32,586 bases of DNA, from positions 1-32,586 of the forward strand of contig JBDTCO010000044.1 in the NCBI GenBank assembly GCA_039923495.1, written 5' to 3'. How positions within the stretch are numbered: the first letter of the stretch is position 1; each line of letters opens with the position of its first letter. Origin of the DNA: JBDTCO01 sp039923495 (lineage in GTDB: Bacteria; Myxococcota_A; Polyangia; Palsa-1104). The notes beneath the pieces are model-generated. The model did no database searches. It was not told the DNA's origin and saw only the letters and a list, made by a program, of their open reading frames with translations. Shown in pieces: positions 19,805-28,790 of the stretch. The position numbers were made by a program, and so were the translations under genes.

Positions 19805-21319
19805 GTGAGAAGCCGTGTCGTGAAAGAGCGCTCTGTCATCGTCGTCAAGCCGAAACGCGGCGTCGTTCCGCGCAAGGCCAGTACGCCGGTGAAGCTCATC
19901 CGCGCGCGCGGTGGCAAGCGTGTGGCCGTGGTCACAACGCCGGTCGACGAAGCCGTAGCCTTCGAGGAAGAGACCGAGCTTCTCGACCCGGCCGTGGACA
20001 CCCCCGTCGTCGTGCTGACGACGGCGCCAGTGGCCGAGGACGACGAGGACGACGAAGAAGAGTCGTCCGATGATGACGCGGCGGAGGCGACCGAAGCGGT
20101 CGTCGCGAAGAAGAGCACCAGTCGCGACGAGCCGTCGAGCTTCCTGTCGATGTACTTCCGCGAGATGGCGCGGCTGGCCGTGCTCCGTCCGCAGGAGGAG
20201 TTCGAGTCGGCGCGTCGCCTCGAGTCGCTCGAGATCGCGCTGTGGGTCCAGCTGCTCTCGTTACCGGCCATGGCCGAGCACGTCATGAAGGTGTGCGAGA
20301 AGACCCTCGCCGAGTCTGACGACAAGCCGCGCGTCATCGCGGAGCTCAAGCCCATCCGTCGCCTCCTCGTCGACAAGAAGCGAGACCGTGAGAAGTACGA
20401 CCGCGCCGTCGTGCGCGCGGCCGAGAAGCTGCGCGTGCTCGACTCCGATCGCCTCGCTGTCGATGGCGCGATGAAGGAGCTGCGCACCGTCGCGCGCAAC
20501 GAGCCGGGTCGCATGATCGACGACAAGCTGCAGCTCGCGCCGGACAGCAAGGCCTTCCGCATGTTCCTCGGCTCGGTCGCGTCGGCCTTCATGCGCGTGC
20601 AGACCGCGAAGAACGATTTCGTGCGCGCCAACCTGCGCCTCGTCGTCTCCATTGCGCGGCGCTTCAACTTCGGCCGCATGCCGCTTGCCGACCTCATCCA
20701 GGAGGGCAACATCGGCCTCATCAAGGCCGTCGAGCGCTTCGATCACCGCCGCGGCTATCGCTTCTCGACGTACGCGTCGTGGTGGATCCGTCATGCGATT
20801 TCGCGCGCGCTCGCAGACAAGGGCCGCGCCGTGCGACTGCCCGTGCACATGATCGACGCGTACCACCGGCTCGGCAAGGCCCGGAAGGAGCTGCAGGGGA
20901 CGCTCGGTCGCATGCCCACGGACGATGAGCTCGCGAAGAAGAGCGGCATCCCCGAGGCGAAGATCGAGAAGATGAAGACGTTCCTCACGGATCAGTCGTT
21001 CTCGCTCGATCGTCCGATCAACGACGACGACGGCCGTCGCTTCATCGACTTCTTGCAGGACCCGAACGACGAGGGCGAGACCACCGACGACATGCTGGTG
21101 GACGAGACCATGTCGACCGAGGTGCGCTCGCAGCTCGCGCACCTGCGTCCCATCGAGGCCGACATCCTTCGTCAGCGCTTCGGCTTCGACAACGACGAGG
21201 AGCTCACGCTCAAGGAGATCGGCGAGAAGTACAAGCTCTCCCGCGAGCGCATTCGTCAGCTGCAGGAGCAGGCGCTGGACAAGATGCGCAAGGCGCTCCA
21301 GCGGAAGGACCTCATGTAG
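19805..21319 (+). CDS. RNA polymerase sigma-70 factor, group 2-like
   Basis: The 504-residue protein has region 1.2 (SSFLSMYFREMARL), a non-conserved segment of about 110 residues, region 2 (NDFVRANLRLVVSIARRF; DLIQEGNIGLIKAVERFD; YRFSTYASWWIRHAISRAL), region 3 (GRMPTDDELAKKSGI), and region 4 (RFGFDNDEELTLKEIGE; SRERIRQLQEQALDKMRK). Before region 1.2 lies a tail of about 115 residues with a strong acidic run (DDEDDEEESSDDD) in place of a typical region 1.1. Region 2.4 reads RAVRLPVHM where the main sigma factor usually has RTIRIPVHM, so this looks like an alternative factor, not the primary one. GTG 19805 is preceded by GGGGAGG at ideal distance. A strong terminator closes the gene. Confidence 0.9.
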   Translation: MRSRVVKERSVIVVKPKRGVVPRKASTPVKLIRARGGKRVAVVTTPVDEAVAFEEETELLDPAVDTPVVVLTTAPVAEDDEDDEEESSDDDAAEATEAVVAKKSTSRDEPSSFLSMYFREMARLAVLRPQEEFESARRLESLEIALWVQLLSLPAMAEHVMKVCEKTLAESDDKPRVIAELKPIRRLLVDKKRDREKYDRAVVRAAEKLRVLDSDRLAVDGAMKELRTVARNEPGRMIDDKLQLAPDSKAFRMFLGSVASAFMRVQTAKNDFVRANLRLVVSIARRFNFGRMPLADLIQEGNIGLIKAVERFDHRRGYRFSTYASWWIRHAISRALADKGRAVRLPVHMIDAYHRLGKARKELQGTLGRMPTDDELAKKSGIPEAKIEKMKTFLTDQSFSLDRPINDDDGRRFIDFLQDPNDEGETTDDMLVDETMSTEVRSQLAHLRPIEADILRQRFGFDNDEELTLKEIGEKYKLSRERIRQLQEQALDKMRKALQRKDLM

Positions 21320-21339
21320 GTCGGCGCGACAATCCAGAT

Positions 21340-21380
21340 CGGCCGGCTGGGCGACTTCGGTCGTCCGGCCGTTCTTTTTT
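21340..21380 (+). terminator. Intrinsic terminator of the sigma factor gene
   Basis: CGGCCGG (21340-21346) pairs with CCGGCCG (21365-21371). Inside is a CGAC-TTCG-GTCG stem with a UUCG tetraloop (21352-21363). TTCTTTTTT (21372-21380) follows directly. This is the only textbook Rho-independent terminator in the window. Confidence 0.92.
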
Positions 21381-21396
21381 GGGCTACACAGGGGCC

Positions 21397-22134
21397 ATGC
21401 GCTCCGTCCTGATCGTGCTTGCGATGCTCGTGTCAGCGAGCTGTCACGCGACACCGGCGCGCTGCGTCTCGCAGCAGTCGAGTGGACGGGGCTTCGTGGT
21501 GTGCACGGTCGACGTGCGGCGCGATACCTTGCGCCTGTTCGATCTCGACGAGCACGGCACCGCGTTCGGCTCGTTCGACCGGCTGTCCGCGGCGCTCGCG
21601 TCGTCCGGTGCGCTCGCGTGGGCGATGAACGCCGGCATGTACGACGAGCACGGCAAGCCGGTCGGTCTCTACATCGATGGTGGCAAGCAGCAGAAGCCGG
21701 TGTCCACGCGCGACGGCCCCGGCAACTTCCACATGAAGCCGAACGGCATCTTCTTCGTCGAGGACGGCAAGGTTGCCGTACGCGAGACCGGCGCGTACCT
21801 CGCGCAGAGCCACCACGCGACGCTCGCCACGCAGTCGGGCCCGATGCTGCTGGTCGACGGCAACATCCACCCCGGGATCATGTCGACCGGCACCTCGCGC
21901 AAGCTCCGCAACGGCGTTGGCGTGCGCGACGAGCACACCGCCGTGTTCGTCATCTCCGACGATCCGGTCACCTTCTGGGAGCTCGCGACGCTGTTCCGGG
22001 ACACGCTCGGCTGCAAGAACGCGCTGTTCCTCGATGGCACGGTCGCGAGCCTCTACGCGCCCGAGCTGCACAGGAAGGACGACGCCTTTCCCCTCGGCCC
22101 GATCCTGGGCATCGTCGAGCGCCCGAGCCGCTGA
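21397..22134 (+). CDS. Exported phosphodiester glycosidase-like protein (NAGPA/DUF2233 family)
   Basis: The 245-residue protein has an N-terminal signal sequence (RSVLIVLAMLVSASC) with a Cys at the end that only loosely fits a lipobox. The mature part carries the family's typical stretches: AWAMNAGMYDEHGKPVGLYIDGG, GPGNFHMKPNGIFF, TQSGPMLLVDG, RNGVGV and LFLDGTVASLYAPEL. Relatives remove N-acetylglucosamine from phosphodiesters (mammalian uncovering enzyme) or act on exopolysaccharides and wall polymers in bacteria. ATG 21397 starts the signal sequence; a TTG at 21379 is in frame but lies in the upstream terminator. The gene is 16 bp past that terminator, so its promoter must be very close or overlap the end of it. 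The SDR gene follows 31 bp later. Confidence 0.85.
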   Translation: MRSVLIVLAMLVSASCHATPARCVSQQSSGRGFVVCTVDVRRDTLRLFDLDEHGTAFGSFDRLSAALASSGALAWAMNAGMYDEHGKPVGLYIDGGKQQKPVSTRDGPGNFHMKPNGIFFVEDGKVAVRETGAYLAQSHHATLATQSGPMLLVDGNIHPGIMSTGTSRKLRNGVGVRDEHTAVFVISDDPVTFWELATLFRDTLGCKNALFLDGTVASLYAPELHRKDDAFPLGPILGIVERPSR

Positions 22135-22165
22135 TGCCGCGCACCGTCGACGATCGAGATGAGCT

Positions 22166-23017
22166 ATGAGTGATTCCATGACCGACAAGGTGGTCCTCAT
22201 CACCGGTGCGACCGCCGGCATCGGCAGGCAGACCGCGCTCGAGCTCGCGAAGCTCGGTGCGCACGTGATCATCGTGGCCCGCAACCCCGACAAGAAGAAG
22301 CGCGTCGTCGAAGAGCTGAAGCAGCAGCGCGGCAACGCGAACATCGACTCGTTCCTCGCGGACCTCTCGTCGATGCACAGCATCCGCGAGCTCGCGAAGG
22401 CGGTGCTCGCGAAGTACCCGCGCATCGACGTGCTCGTGAACAACGCGGGCGCCATCAACCTCGCGCGTGAGACGACCATCGACGGCTACGAGCGCACGTT
22501 CGCGACGAACCACCTCGCGTACTTCCTGCTCTCGCAGCTGCTGCTGCCCGCGCTCGAGGCGGCACCGTCGGGACGCATCGTGAACGTGTCGTCGGACGCG
22601 CATCGCGCGGGTCGCATCGACTTCTCCGATCTGCAGGCCGAGAAGTCGTACTCGATGTTCAAGGTGTACGGGCGCAGCAAGCTCGCGAACATCTACTTCA
22701 CGCGCGAGCTCGCGCGTCGCCTGGCTGGCACGCGCGTCACGGTCAACGCGCTGCACCCGGGGTTCGTCGCGTCCGATTTCCTAACGAAGGAAGGGCCCTG
22801 GGGCTGGCTCAAGCCCGTGCTCAACCTCTTCGCCATCAGCGTCGAGAAGGGCGCTCGTACCAGCATCTGGCTCGCGTCGTCACCGGACGTGCAGGGCGTC
22901 ACCGGCAAGTACTTCTACAAGTGCGCGGAGAAGGTGCCGCGCTCGTTCGCGCTCGACGATGCCGCTGCCGCACAGCTCTGGGCCGCGAGCGAGAAGCTCG
23001 TCGCGGCCGTTCCTTAG
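22166..23017 (+). CDS. Short-chain dehydrogenase/reductase, retinol-dehydrogenase-like
   Basis: This 283-residue NAD(P)-dependent oxidoreductase has a full set of classical SDR motifs. The cofactor loop is TGATAGIG, the adenine-pocket region is FLADLSS, then NNAG, the catalytic Ser in VNVSSDAHRAG, and the catalytic YxxxK as YGRSK. HPGFVASDF follows. An Arg at the end of the second strand (IVARNPDK) favours NADP(H). Overall it resembles the RDH/WWOX-like SDR group; the natural substrate is unknown. ATG 22166 is used; ATG 22178 is also possible and would lose four residues. It probably shares a transcript with the upstream glycosidase-like gene, and converges with the lipoprotein gene at 23097. 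Confidence 0.9.
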   Translation: MSDSMTDKVVLITGATAGIGRQTALELAKLGAHVIIVARNPDKKKRVVEELKQQRGNANIDSFLADLSSMHSIRELAKAVLAKYPRIDVLVNNAGAINLARETTIDGYERTFATNHLAYFLLSQLLLPALEAAPSGRIVNVSSDAHRAGRIDFSDLQAEKSYSMFKVYGRSKLANIYFTRELARRLAGTRVTVNALHPGFVASDFLTKEGPWGWLKPVLNLFAISVEKGARTSIWLASSPDVQGVTGKYFYKCAEKVPRSFALDDAAAAQLWAASEKLVAAVP

Positions 23018-23096
23018 ACTGCGCACAGGGCGAGCCCGACGAGCACGCTCGCTGCGGCGATAGATGCGGCGCTCCCCGGCGTCGTCGGCGCGGGTG

Positions 23097-23993
23097 CTAG
23101 TTGCAGGCCCCGCCGTCGGCGTCGTACGAAGGGACGGTGAGCGCGAACGTCGGGTTGGCGACGCTGGGGCCGTTGAAGACGTCGAAGCTCCCGCAGTACG
23201 TGATGTCGGCGCCGGAGTAGCCCGTGAACGCGATGGTGTAGTGGCCCCACGGGATGTTCATCACGCCCTCGGCGGTGCCGTTCGAGAGGGGGACGAAGCA
23301 GGCGGCGGACGTGCCGTCGAGCTTGCGCATGAAGGTGGACATGCCAGAGACGAGAGCGCCGCTCGCATCCTTGAGCGTGACGCCGTAGCCCGTGACCTGC
23401 GGTGTCGCGGTGATGCAGCCGGTCGAATCCTCGCCCCAGCTCGGCGTGAAGAAGAGCGTGCCGGTGTAGTCCTGCTCGATGAAGTCCGTCTGCTTGAAGT
23501 TCACGGAGAGGTTGGCCGATGAGCCCTTGGCGGCCGTGGCCGTGGCGCTGACCGGCTTCGTGATGGGCGTGCCGCCCGAGCTGAGCAGCGTGATCGTGAC
23601 CTTGTAGTCGCCAGGCGTCACGTCGGGGAGGCTGAGCGAGTTCTGGCTGCTGCAGTTCCAGTCCTGCGTGAACCCGTCGGACGCCGAGGGTCCCTCGAGC
23701 ACGACGTGCTCGGTCGCGGCCTTGAGATCGGAGCAGAGCGCACCCGTGTAGCCCTTCGACTCCATCTGGAGCCGCGATACGAAGATCTGCAGCCCGGCCA
23801 GGTTGAGCTGGGCGATCTCGCAGGTGGTGGAGCAGCCCGAGTTCTCGACGCCGTTGAGCTTGCCCTTGTCGCAGGACTCGCCGGACTCCTGCTTGCCGTT
23901 GCCGCACGAGGACCCGCCGCAGTGCGCGAGGGTGATGACCGCCAAGGCGGCGAGAGAGACGCCGACGACCCACGCTTCGAGGTGACGCTTCAT
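23097..23993 (-). CDS. Putative lipoprotein with myxobacterial Cys-rich (CGNG...GE.CD.G) motif
   Basis: The 298-residue product has a signal peptide ending in LAHC, so Cys25 is the likely lipid site; His at -1 is unusual. Next comes CGNGKQESGESCDKG and a later CSTTC, the typical form of the Cys-rich repeat found in many myxobacterial surface proteins (DUF4215-like). The remainder looks beta-rich: paired segments such as PDVTPGDYKVTITL and IPWGHYTIAFTGYSG suggest two related Ig-like or CnaB-like domains. ATG 23993 comes two bases after the stop of the SIR2-like/TPR gene (TGA-AC-ATG), so the genes are translationally coupled. Role unknown. A hydrophobic reading in another frame continues past the stop (see findings). 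Confidence 0.8.
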   Translation of the reverse strand: MKRHLEAWVVGVSLAALAVITLAHCGGSSCGNGKQESGESCDKGKLNGVENSGCSTTCEIAQLNLAGLQIFVSRLQMESKGYTGALCSDLKAATEHVVLEGPSASDGFTQDWNCSSQNSLSLPDVTPGDYKVTITLLSSGGTPITKPVSATATAAKGSSANLSVNFKQTDFIEQDYTGTLFFTPSWGEDSTGCITATPQVTGYGVTLKDASGALVSGMSTFMRKLDGTSAACFVPLSNGTAEGVMNIPWGHYTIAFTGYSGADITYCGSFDVFNGPSVANPTFALTVPSYDADGGACN

Positions 23994-23995
23994 GT

Positions 23996-26900
23996 TCAGA
24001 CTCCGAGCTGCTTGCGCGCGAGGAAGAGGTCTTCCGTGACGCTGGACCACACGAGATCGAGGAGGCGCTGCATGGTGGGCAGCGCTGTCGCCGAGGCTGC
24101 TTCACTCGCGACGAGGCGCGCCGAGGTCTCGAGGTCGCCGGCGAGCAGGTAGCCCGCACGACTGCCCGTGAGGTCGGTGGCCTGGAGCCAGGTGAGCGCG
24201 AGCGCCTCGGGCCGCGCGTTGGCGGCCTTGAGGTTGCGACCGACCGCGGCGATCTGCTCGAGCGCGACCGGGGGGAGCGCGCGCTTCATGCCCTGCACGG
24301 TCTTCTGCACGTCGCCGATGCCCTCGTCGCCGGCACCCATGGCGAGCGCGGCCTCGATGATGTGCTGGAGCTGACCGGGCTGCGGCAGGATGTAGCGGAG
24401 CAGGCGCTCGGGACGAAGGTGCGCCAGGCGACGACCGAGCTCGAACGCGAGCTCGCGCTCCGGACGCTTGTCGTTGAGGAGTGGCTGACCGAGCAGCAGC
24501 ACCGGCACCGCGACCTTGTCGATGCACGCCATGAACACGACCGGATCCATCTGATCCGGACGCGCGTAGGCCTCGGGGTAGGGCAGTCCGAGCGATGAGG
24601 CCGCGTGACGCAGCGCGCGCGCGATGGGCCGCGCATCGGTCTGGTCGATGGCTTCCTTGCGGACGAGGTTGGCCTGCTTGTGCGTCTGCGCGTTCGACGC
24701 GGCGAGCATCGGCGCGACGGCACCGAAGAGCGCGGAGAGCCCGCGATCTTCGTCGGGGTGCTGGATGCGGCCCCACAGCTCGTCGTTGAGCCCGCGACGA
24801 CTCCACACGAACGGCTTGTTCTTGAGCTCGGCGGCGAGGCGCTGATCGTCGGCGTCGCCCTTCTTGAGGAACGTGAGCGCGTACGCGGCGGCGGCGGCCT
24901 TGTCGCGCTGGCCGAGCTGGACGTAGAGCTGCTTGAGCGCGCGGTACGAGGCGACGCGGCTCTTGTCGGCGCGGAGCAGGACCTGGTGCTCGGCAATTGC
25001 CTTGTCGGCGCGGTCCGGACCGGCGGCGAGGTAGAGGTCCGCGAGCTGCTCGTGACGCTTGAGGTTGCCGCGATCGAGCGTGAGCGCGACCTCGAGCGCG
25101 GTCATCGCCGTCTCGCGCTCGCCCAGCTTCTCGAGACAGATCTCGCCGAGCGCCGACCACACGCGCAGGCGCTCGCCGTTCTTGCCGTCCGACGTCTCGC
25201 CACCGAGGCGCTTGAGCGCGCGACGGTAGAAGCGGGCGAGCTCCTTCCACTCCTGTCTGTCGAGGAGCAGCGACTCGAGCGCCTCGGCCGAACGCTCGAG
25301 GTTGGGATCGTCGTCGAGTGATTCACCGAGGAGCTTGGCGGCCTGCTCGTGACGACCGAGCTCGTCGCGGCAGATGAGGCCCGCGGCGTGGCGATACTTC
25401 GCGCGGACGCTCGTGGCCTTCTCGACCGCGATGAGCCGCTCGAGCATCTCGACCGCGTGCGTCCACTGCTTCTGCTCGACGTAGACCTCGAGGCACTTGT
25501 GCAGGAGGCGCTGATCCTCCGGCCTCAGCTCGAGGGCCTCGCGATACGACTCGAGGGCCTTCGGCGGGGCCTCGAGCTTCTCGAGGTAGAGGTCGCCGAT
25601 CTCGCCGAGCAGCTTCACCCGCTCGTCGGCCGAGGCCGTCTGGAGCAGCGCCTTCTTCGCGTCGATGATCGACTCCGGCTTGGCCTCGCCGCCCTCGACC
25701 TGCGCGAGCAGCGACGGGCGGTGCGTGGGGTCGAGCTGCAGCGCGCGGGCGAACATCGCGCGTGCCTTCTCGCCATTGCCGAGCTTCTGCTCCGTCACGC
25801 CGATCTGATGGAAGAGGTCGACGCGCTCGGACACCGGCAGCGCGTTGGCGTGGTGTACGAGGATCGCCTTCTGCGACTCGAGCGCCTCGGCCCACTCCTC
25901 GCGAGCGAGGTGGTAGCCAGCGCGACCGCGCTGCGCCTCGAGGTGCGTTGGATCGAGCTCGGCGGCGCGCGCGTAGGCCTTTTGCACCTTGTCGGTCTCG
26001 CCGAGCGCAGCGGCGGCCTTGCCGAGCCGCGTGAGGCGCTCGAGCTGGACCTTGTCGTCGGCGGGCTTGCGCGTGAGCATCTCGAGGATCGGGAGCAGGT
26101 CCTGGTAGCGCTCCGCCGTCCACAGCAGCTCGGCGACACGCTCGGCCGCCTCGACGTGCTCCGGGTCGACCTGCAGCGCGTCGAGGTACAGCTGCATCGC
26201 GCGCTTGTGGTCCTCGAGGTTGTCGTAGATCTCGCCCGCCTCGACGAGGAGACGCGTGCGCTCGAGGCGGTTGGCCTCGTGCGGAACGGCCTCGACGAGC
26301 AGCTTGCCTGCCTTCAGGAACTCGCCGTTCTTGCGATAGATCTCGACCATGCCGGTCATCGACGGCACGTACGTCGCGTCGACCTCGAGCGCGCGCGCGA
26401 AGCGCTGCTCCGCACCCTTCGAGTCGCCGAGGCGCTGCGATAGCTCACCGGCGCGGTGCAGGTGCTCGACCTTCTGACTCTTGAGCTCGGCGGCCTGCGC
26501 GCGACGCTCGAGGAGCTCGATGCCTTCCTGCCACATCTCCGCCTTCTCGTAGAGACGCGACAGCTCGCGCTGCGCCTCCGCGTGGCTCGGCAGCAGGCGC
26601 TCGGCCTCGGCGTAGGCCTCGATCGCGCGCTTGCTGTCGTGCAGCTCGTGATCGGCGACCTCACCCACCTGGCTCATGAGCTCGGCGCGCATCGCCGGCG
26701 GAACGAGCTGCGCGTGACGGCGCAGCGAATCGACGAGCGACTCCCAGTTGCACTCGACGCGGTAGATGCGCGCGAGCGAGCGGAGCGCATCCTCGGAGCG
26801 GGCGTCGAGCTGCAGCAGCTTCTCGAGGTACTCCGCGGCGCGACGTGCGCCCGACGGGTGCTCCTCCCACTCTGCGGCGAGGCGACGGTAGAGCGCCGAA

Positions 26901-28738
26901 CGCTCCTTGTCGCTCTCGACGGCATCGGCTTGCGCGGCGAGGATCGTGAGCAGCTGCTCGTGACGACCCTCCTGCTCGTAGAGCCGCTCGAGCGCGCGCA
27001 GCGTGCCGAGGTCACCGGGGAAGTCGCGGGTGAGGGCCTCGAGGCGCTCGATGGCGCCCTTGCGGTCCCCGAGCTTCTCGCCGGTGAGCTCCGCGGCCTC
27101 GCGACGCAGCGAGAGCGCGTCTTCCCCCGACGTGAGCGCCGAGCGCTCGCCGAGGATCTCGACGAGCTCCTTCCAGTCACCACGACGACGCAGCAGCGCC
27201 TCGAGCGCGGCGAACAGGTCCGTCGCGCCCGGCTGTGCGCCGATGGCCGCGCGGTAGGCCTTCGCGGCATTGGCGCCATCACCGAGGCGGCTCTCGTACA
27301 CGTCCGCCTGCTCGGCGTACTGCTCGGAGCGCTTCAGCAGGTCGGGCTCGCTGGACGCGGAGTCGCCGAGCGCCACCGCGAGCTCCTGCCACTTCTCGGC
27401 GCGGCCGAGGAGCGAGATGCGGAGCGCTTGCGCTTCCTTCGCGGCCGGCACCGACTCGAGGCCGGGCGAGCCGAAGAGACGAACCGCCTCGGCGACCGAC
27501 GTGAGCGCGTACTCGACGTGGCCGAGGCGCTCGCCGTAGAGGCGCGCGATGCGCAGCCACGCGGCGCCGCGATCGGCCTCGGGCAGCGTCGGGACGATCT
27601 CGGTCATCTCGGCGAGGAGCTCGTTCCACGTGCCGGTGGCCGACGCGAGGCGCTCGAGCTCGTCCCACGTGTGGGGGCGCGGATCTTCGCGGTACGCAGC
27701 GAGGAGCGCGGTGAACGCCTTGCCCAGATCACCGACGTTCTGCTCGAAGAGGCCTGCGACCTCGAGGAGCTGCTCGGCGCGGCGCGTGGCGTCGCCCTCG
27801 ACCTCGGTGCGACCGAGCAGGAGCTCGATGAGAGTCTCGTGCTCGCCCTCGTCGCGGAGACGCTTCTCCATGCGATCGAGGTGCTGCAGCGCTTCCGTGT
27901 GATCGGGCTGCTCGGCGACGAGCTGGAACCAGCCCTCGAAGTCGAGATCGTCGGGCATCGGCGGGCCGCTCGACTCGCCGACGGCGGTGCGGAGCGCGAT
28001 GGCGAGCTTCTCGACATCGACCTCGTCGAGGACCTGGATGCGGTACGCGGCCCACAGCTCCTCGCGCTCGAGCTTGGACGTGCCGGGCAGGACGGCGTAG
28101 TGGACGACGTCGCTCGAGCGTGCGCCCGACAGGACGCGCTCGAGGAAGATGGCGAGGTCGGCGTCCTTGGCCTCGAAGCCGACGAACAGGAAGCTGCGCG
28201 AGCGATAGAGCTCGTGCGCGACGGAGCGATACACCCCGTCGGCGAGCGCGCTCTGCACGTCCTCGGCGGAGAACACGAGCGACGCAGGCTGCTGGCTGTC
28301 GCCGAGGACCTTCCACACGTAGCGGAGCTTGCCGTCCTTCTTGAGCTCGGCGACGTCGGCGGGCGTGTACACGCGCGGGGCGACGCCGTCCTTGGCGAAC
28401 GCACGCTCGAAGGCGTGGCCGTAGCTCGTCGTGACGACGGCGCGGAAGGGGAGCGCACCGAGCGTGTCCATCGCCGGCGACGGCGTGCCCTTGCCGACGA
28501 CCTTGTCGAGCGAGCTTGCGAACCTGTCACCGAGGTGACGACGAACCCAGCCCGCGGCGGCGAGCGGTCGCGTCTCGAGGATCGAGAGCGCGTCCTTCGA
28601 CTCCGCATCGGAGACGCCCTGGATCATCTTCTCGACCACGGCGCGATACGAGCCATCACCCGCGAGACGGCCACCCGCACAGAGCACGCAGCGGCCCTTC
28701 TGCAGCTGGGCGACGAGGCTTCCGAGTTCGTTCGACAT
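23996..28738 (-). CDS. Giant protein: degenerate SIR2-like domain, TPR array, peptidase-like C-terminus
   Basis: The protein has 1580 residues and no signal peptide, so it is cytoplasmic. Residues about 1-240 match the SIR2_2 fold: VLCAGGRLAG, VVTTSYGHAFE (101-111), KVLG (143-146) and FLFVGFEAKDADL (183-195). Active SIR2-like NADases have TTNYD and a K-x-H-G histidine; here these are Ser105, Gly107 and Leu145, so NAD cleavage is unlikely. Residues about 270-1370 are tandem TPR-type helix pairs (units like LGDRKGAIERLEALTRDFP). The last 200 residues have ELAFELGRRLAH (1429-1440) and TDLTGSRAGYLLAGD (about 1521), which I read tentatively as a decayed M48-type peptidase fold. ATG 28738 has AAGGAG upstream. 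The lipoprotein gene is coupled downstream. It is probably a protein scaffold. Confidence 0.85.
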   Translation of the reverse strand: MSNELGSLVAQLQKGRCVLCAGGRLAGDGSYRAVVEKMIQGVSDAESKDALSILETRPLAAAGWVRRHLGDRFASSLDKVVGKGTPSPAMDTLGALPFRAVVTTSYGHAFERAFAKDGVAPRVYTPADVAELKKDGKLRYVWKVLGDSQQPASLVFSAEDVQSALADGVYRSVAHELYRSRSFLFVGFEAKDADLAIFLERVLSGARSSDVVHYAVLPGTSKLEREELWAAYRIQVLDEVDVEKLAIALRTAVGESSGPPMPDDLDFEGWFQLVAEQPDHTEALQHLDRMEKRLRDEGEHETLIELLLGRTEVEGDATRRAEQLLEVAGLFEQNVGDLGKAFTALLAAYREDPRPHTWDELERLASATGTWNELLAEMTEIVPTLPEADRGAAWLRIARLYGERLGHVEYALTSVAEAVRLFGSPGLESVPAAKEAQALRISLLGRAEKWQELAVALGDSASSEPDLLKRSEQYAEQADVYESRLGDGANAAKAYRAAIGAQPGATDLFAALEALLRRRGDWKELVEILGERSALTSGEDALSLRREAAELTGEKLGDRKGAIERLEALTRDFPGDLGTLRALERLYEQEGRHEQLLTILAAQADAVESDKERSALYRRLAAEWEEHPSGARRAAEYLEKLLQLDARSEDALRSLARIYRVECNWESLVDSLRRHAQLVPPAMRAELMSQVGEVADHELHDSKRAIEAYAEAERLLPSHAEAQRELSRLYEKAEMWQEGIELLERRAQAAELKSQKVEHLHRAGELSQRLGDSKGAEQRFARALEVDATYVPSMTGMVEIYRKNGEFLKAGKLLVEAVPHEANRLERTRLLVEAGEIYDNLEDHKRAMQLYLDALQVDPEHVEAAERVAELLWTAERYQDLLPILEMLTRKPADDKVQLERLTRLGKAAAALGETDKVQKAYARAAELDPTHLEAQRGRAGYHLAREEWAEALESQKAILVHHANALPVSERVDLFHQIGVTEQKLGNGEKARAMFARALQLDPTHRPSLLAQVEGGEAKPESIIDAKKALLQTASADERVKLLGEIGDLYLEKLEAPPKALESYREALELRPEDQRLLHKCLEVYVEQKQWTHAVEMLERLIAVEKATSVRAKYRHAAGLICRDELGRHEQAAKLLGESLDDDPNLERSAEALESLLLDRQEWKELARFYRRALKRLGGETSDGKNGERLRVWSALGEICLEKLGERETAMTALEVALTLDRGNLKRHEQLADLYLAAGPDRADKAIAEHQVLLRADKSRVASYRALKQLYVQLGQRDKAAAAAYALTFLKKGDADDQRLAAELKNKPFVWSRRGLNDELWGRIQHPDEDRGLSALFGAVAPMLAASNAQTHKQANLVRKEAIDQTDARPIARALRHAASSLGLPYPEAYARPDQMDPVVFMACIDKVAVPVLLLGQPLLNDKRPERELAFELGRRLAHLRPERLLRYILPQPGQLQHIIEAALAMGAGDEGIGDVQKTVQGMKRALPPVALEQIAAVGRNLKAANARPEALALTWLQATDLTGSRAGYLLAGDLETSARLVASEAASATALPTMQRLLDLVWSSVTEDLFLARKQLGV

Positions 28739-28769
28739 CGACTACGACTCCTTGTGGCGAGTGTGCGAA

Positions 28770-28790
28770 GGCGCGGCGAGTTGCCGCGCC
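28770..28790 (-). promoter_or_regulatory. Stem-loop in the leader of the SIR2-like/TPR gene
   Basis: GGCGCGGC (28770-28777) pairs perfectly with GCCGCGCC (28783-28790) around a 5-nt loop. It lies 32-52 nt before the start codon, upstream of the AAGGAG ribosome-binding site, so it could affect transcription start or mRNA stability. Confidence 0.4.

Noticed and set aside
23996..28738. Calling the SIR2-like gene an antiphage defence system
   Set aside because: Key NADase residues are missing, no partner effector or mobile-island context is seen, and neighbours are housekeeping or envelope genes. I keep it as an unexplained scaffold.
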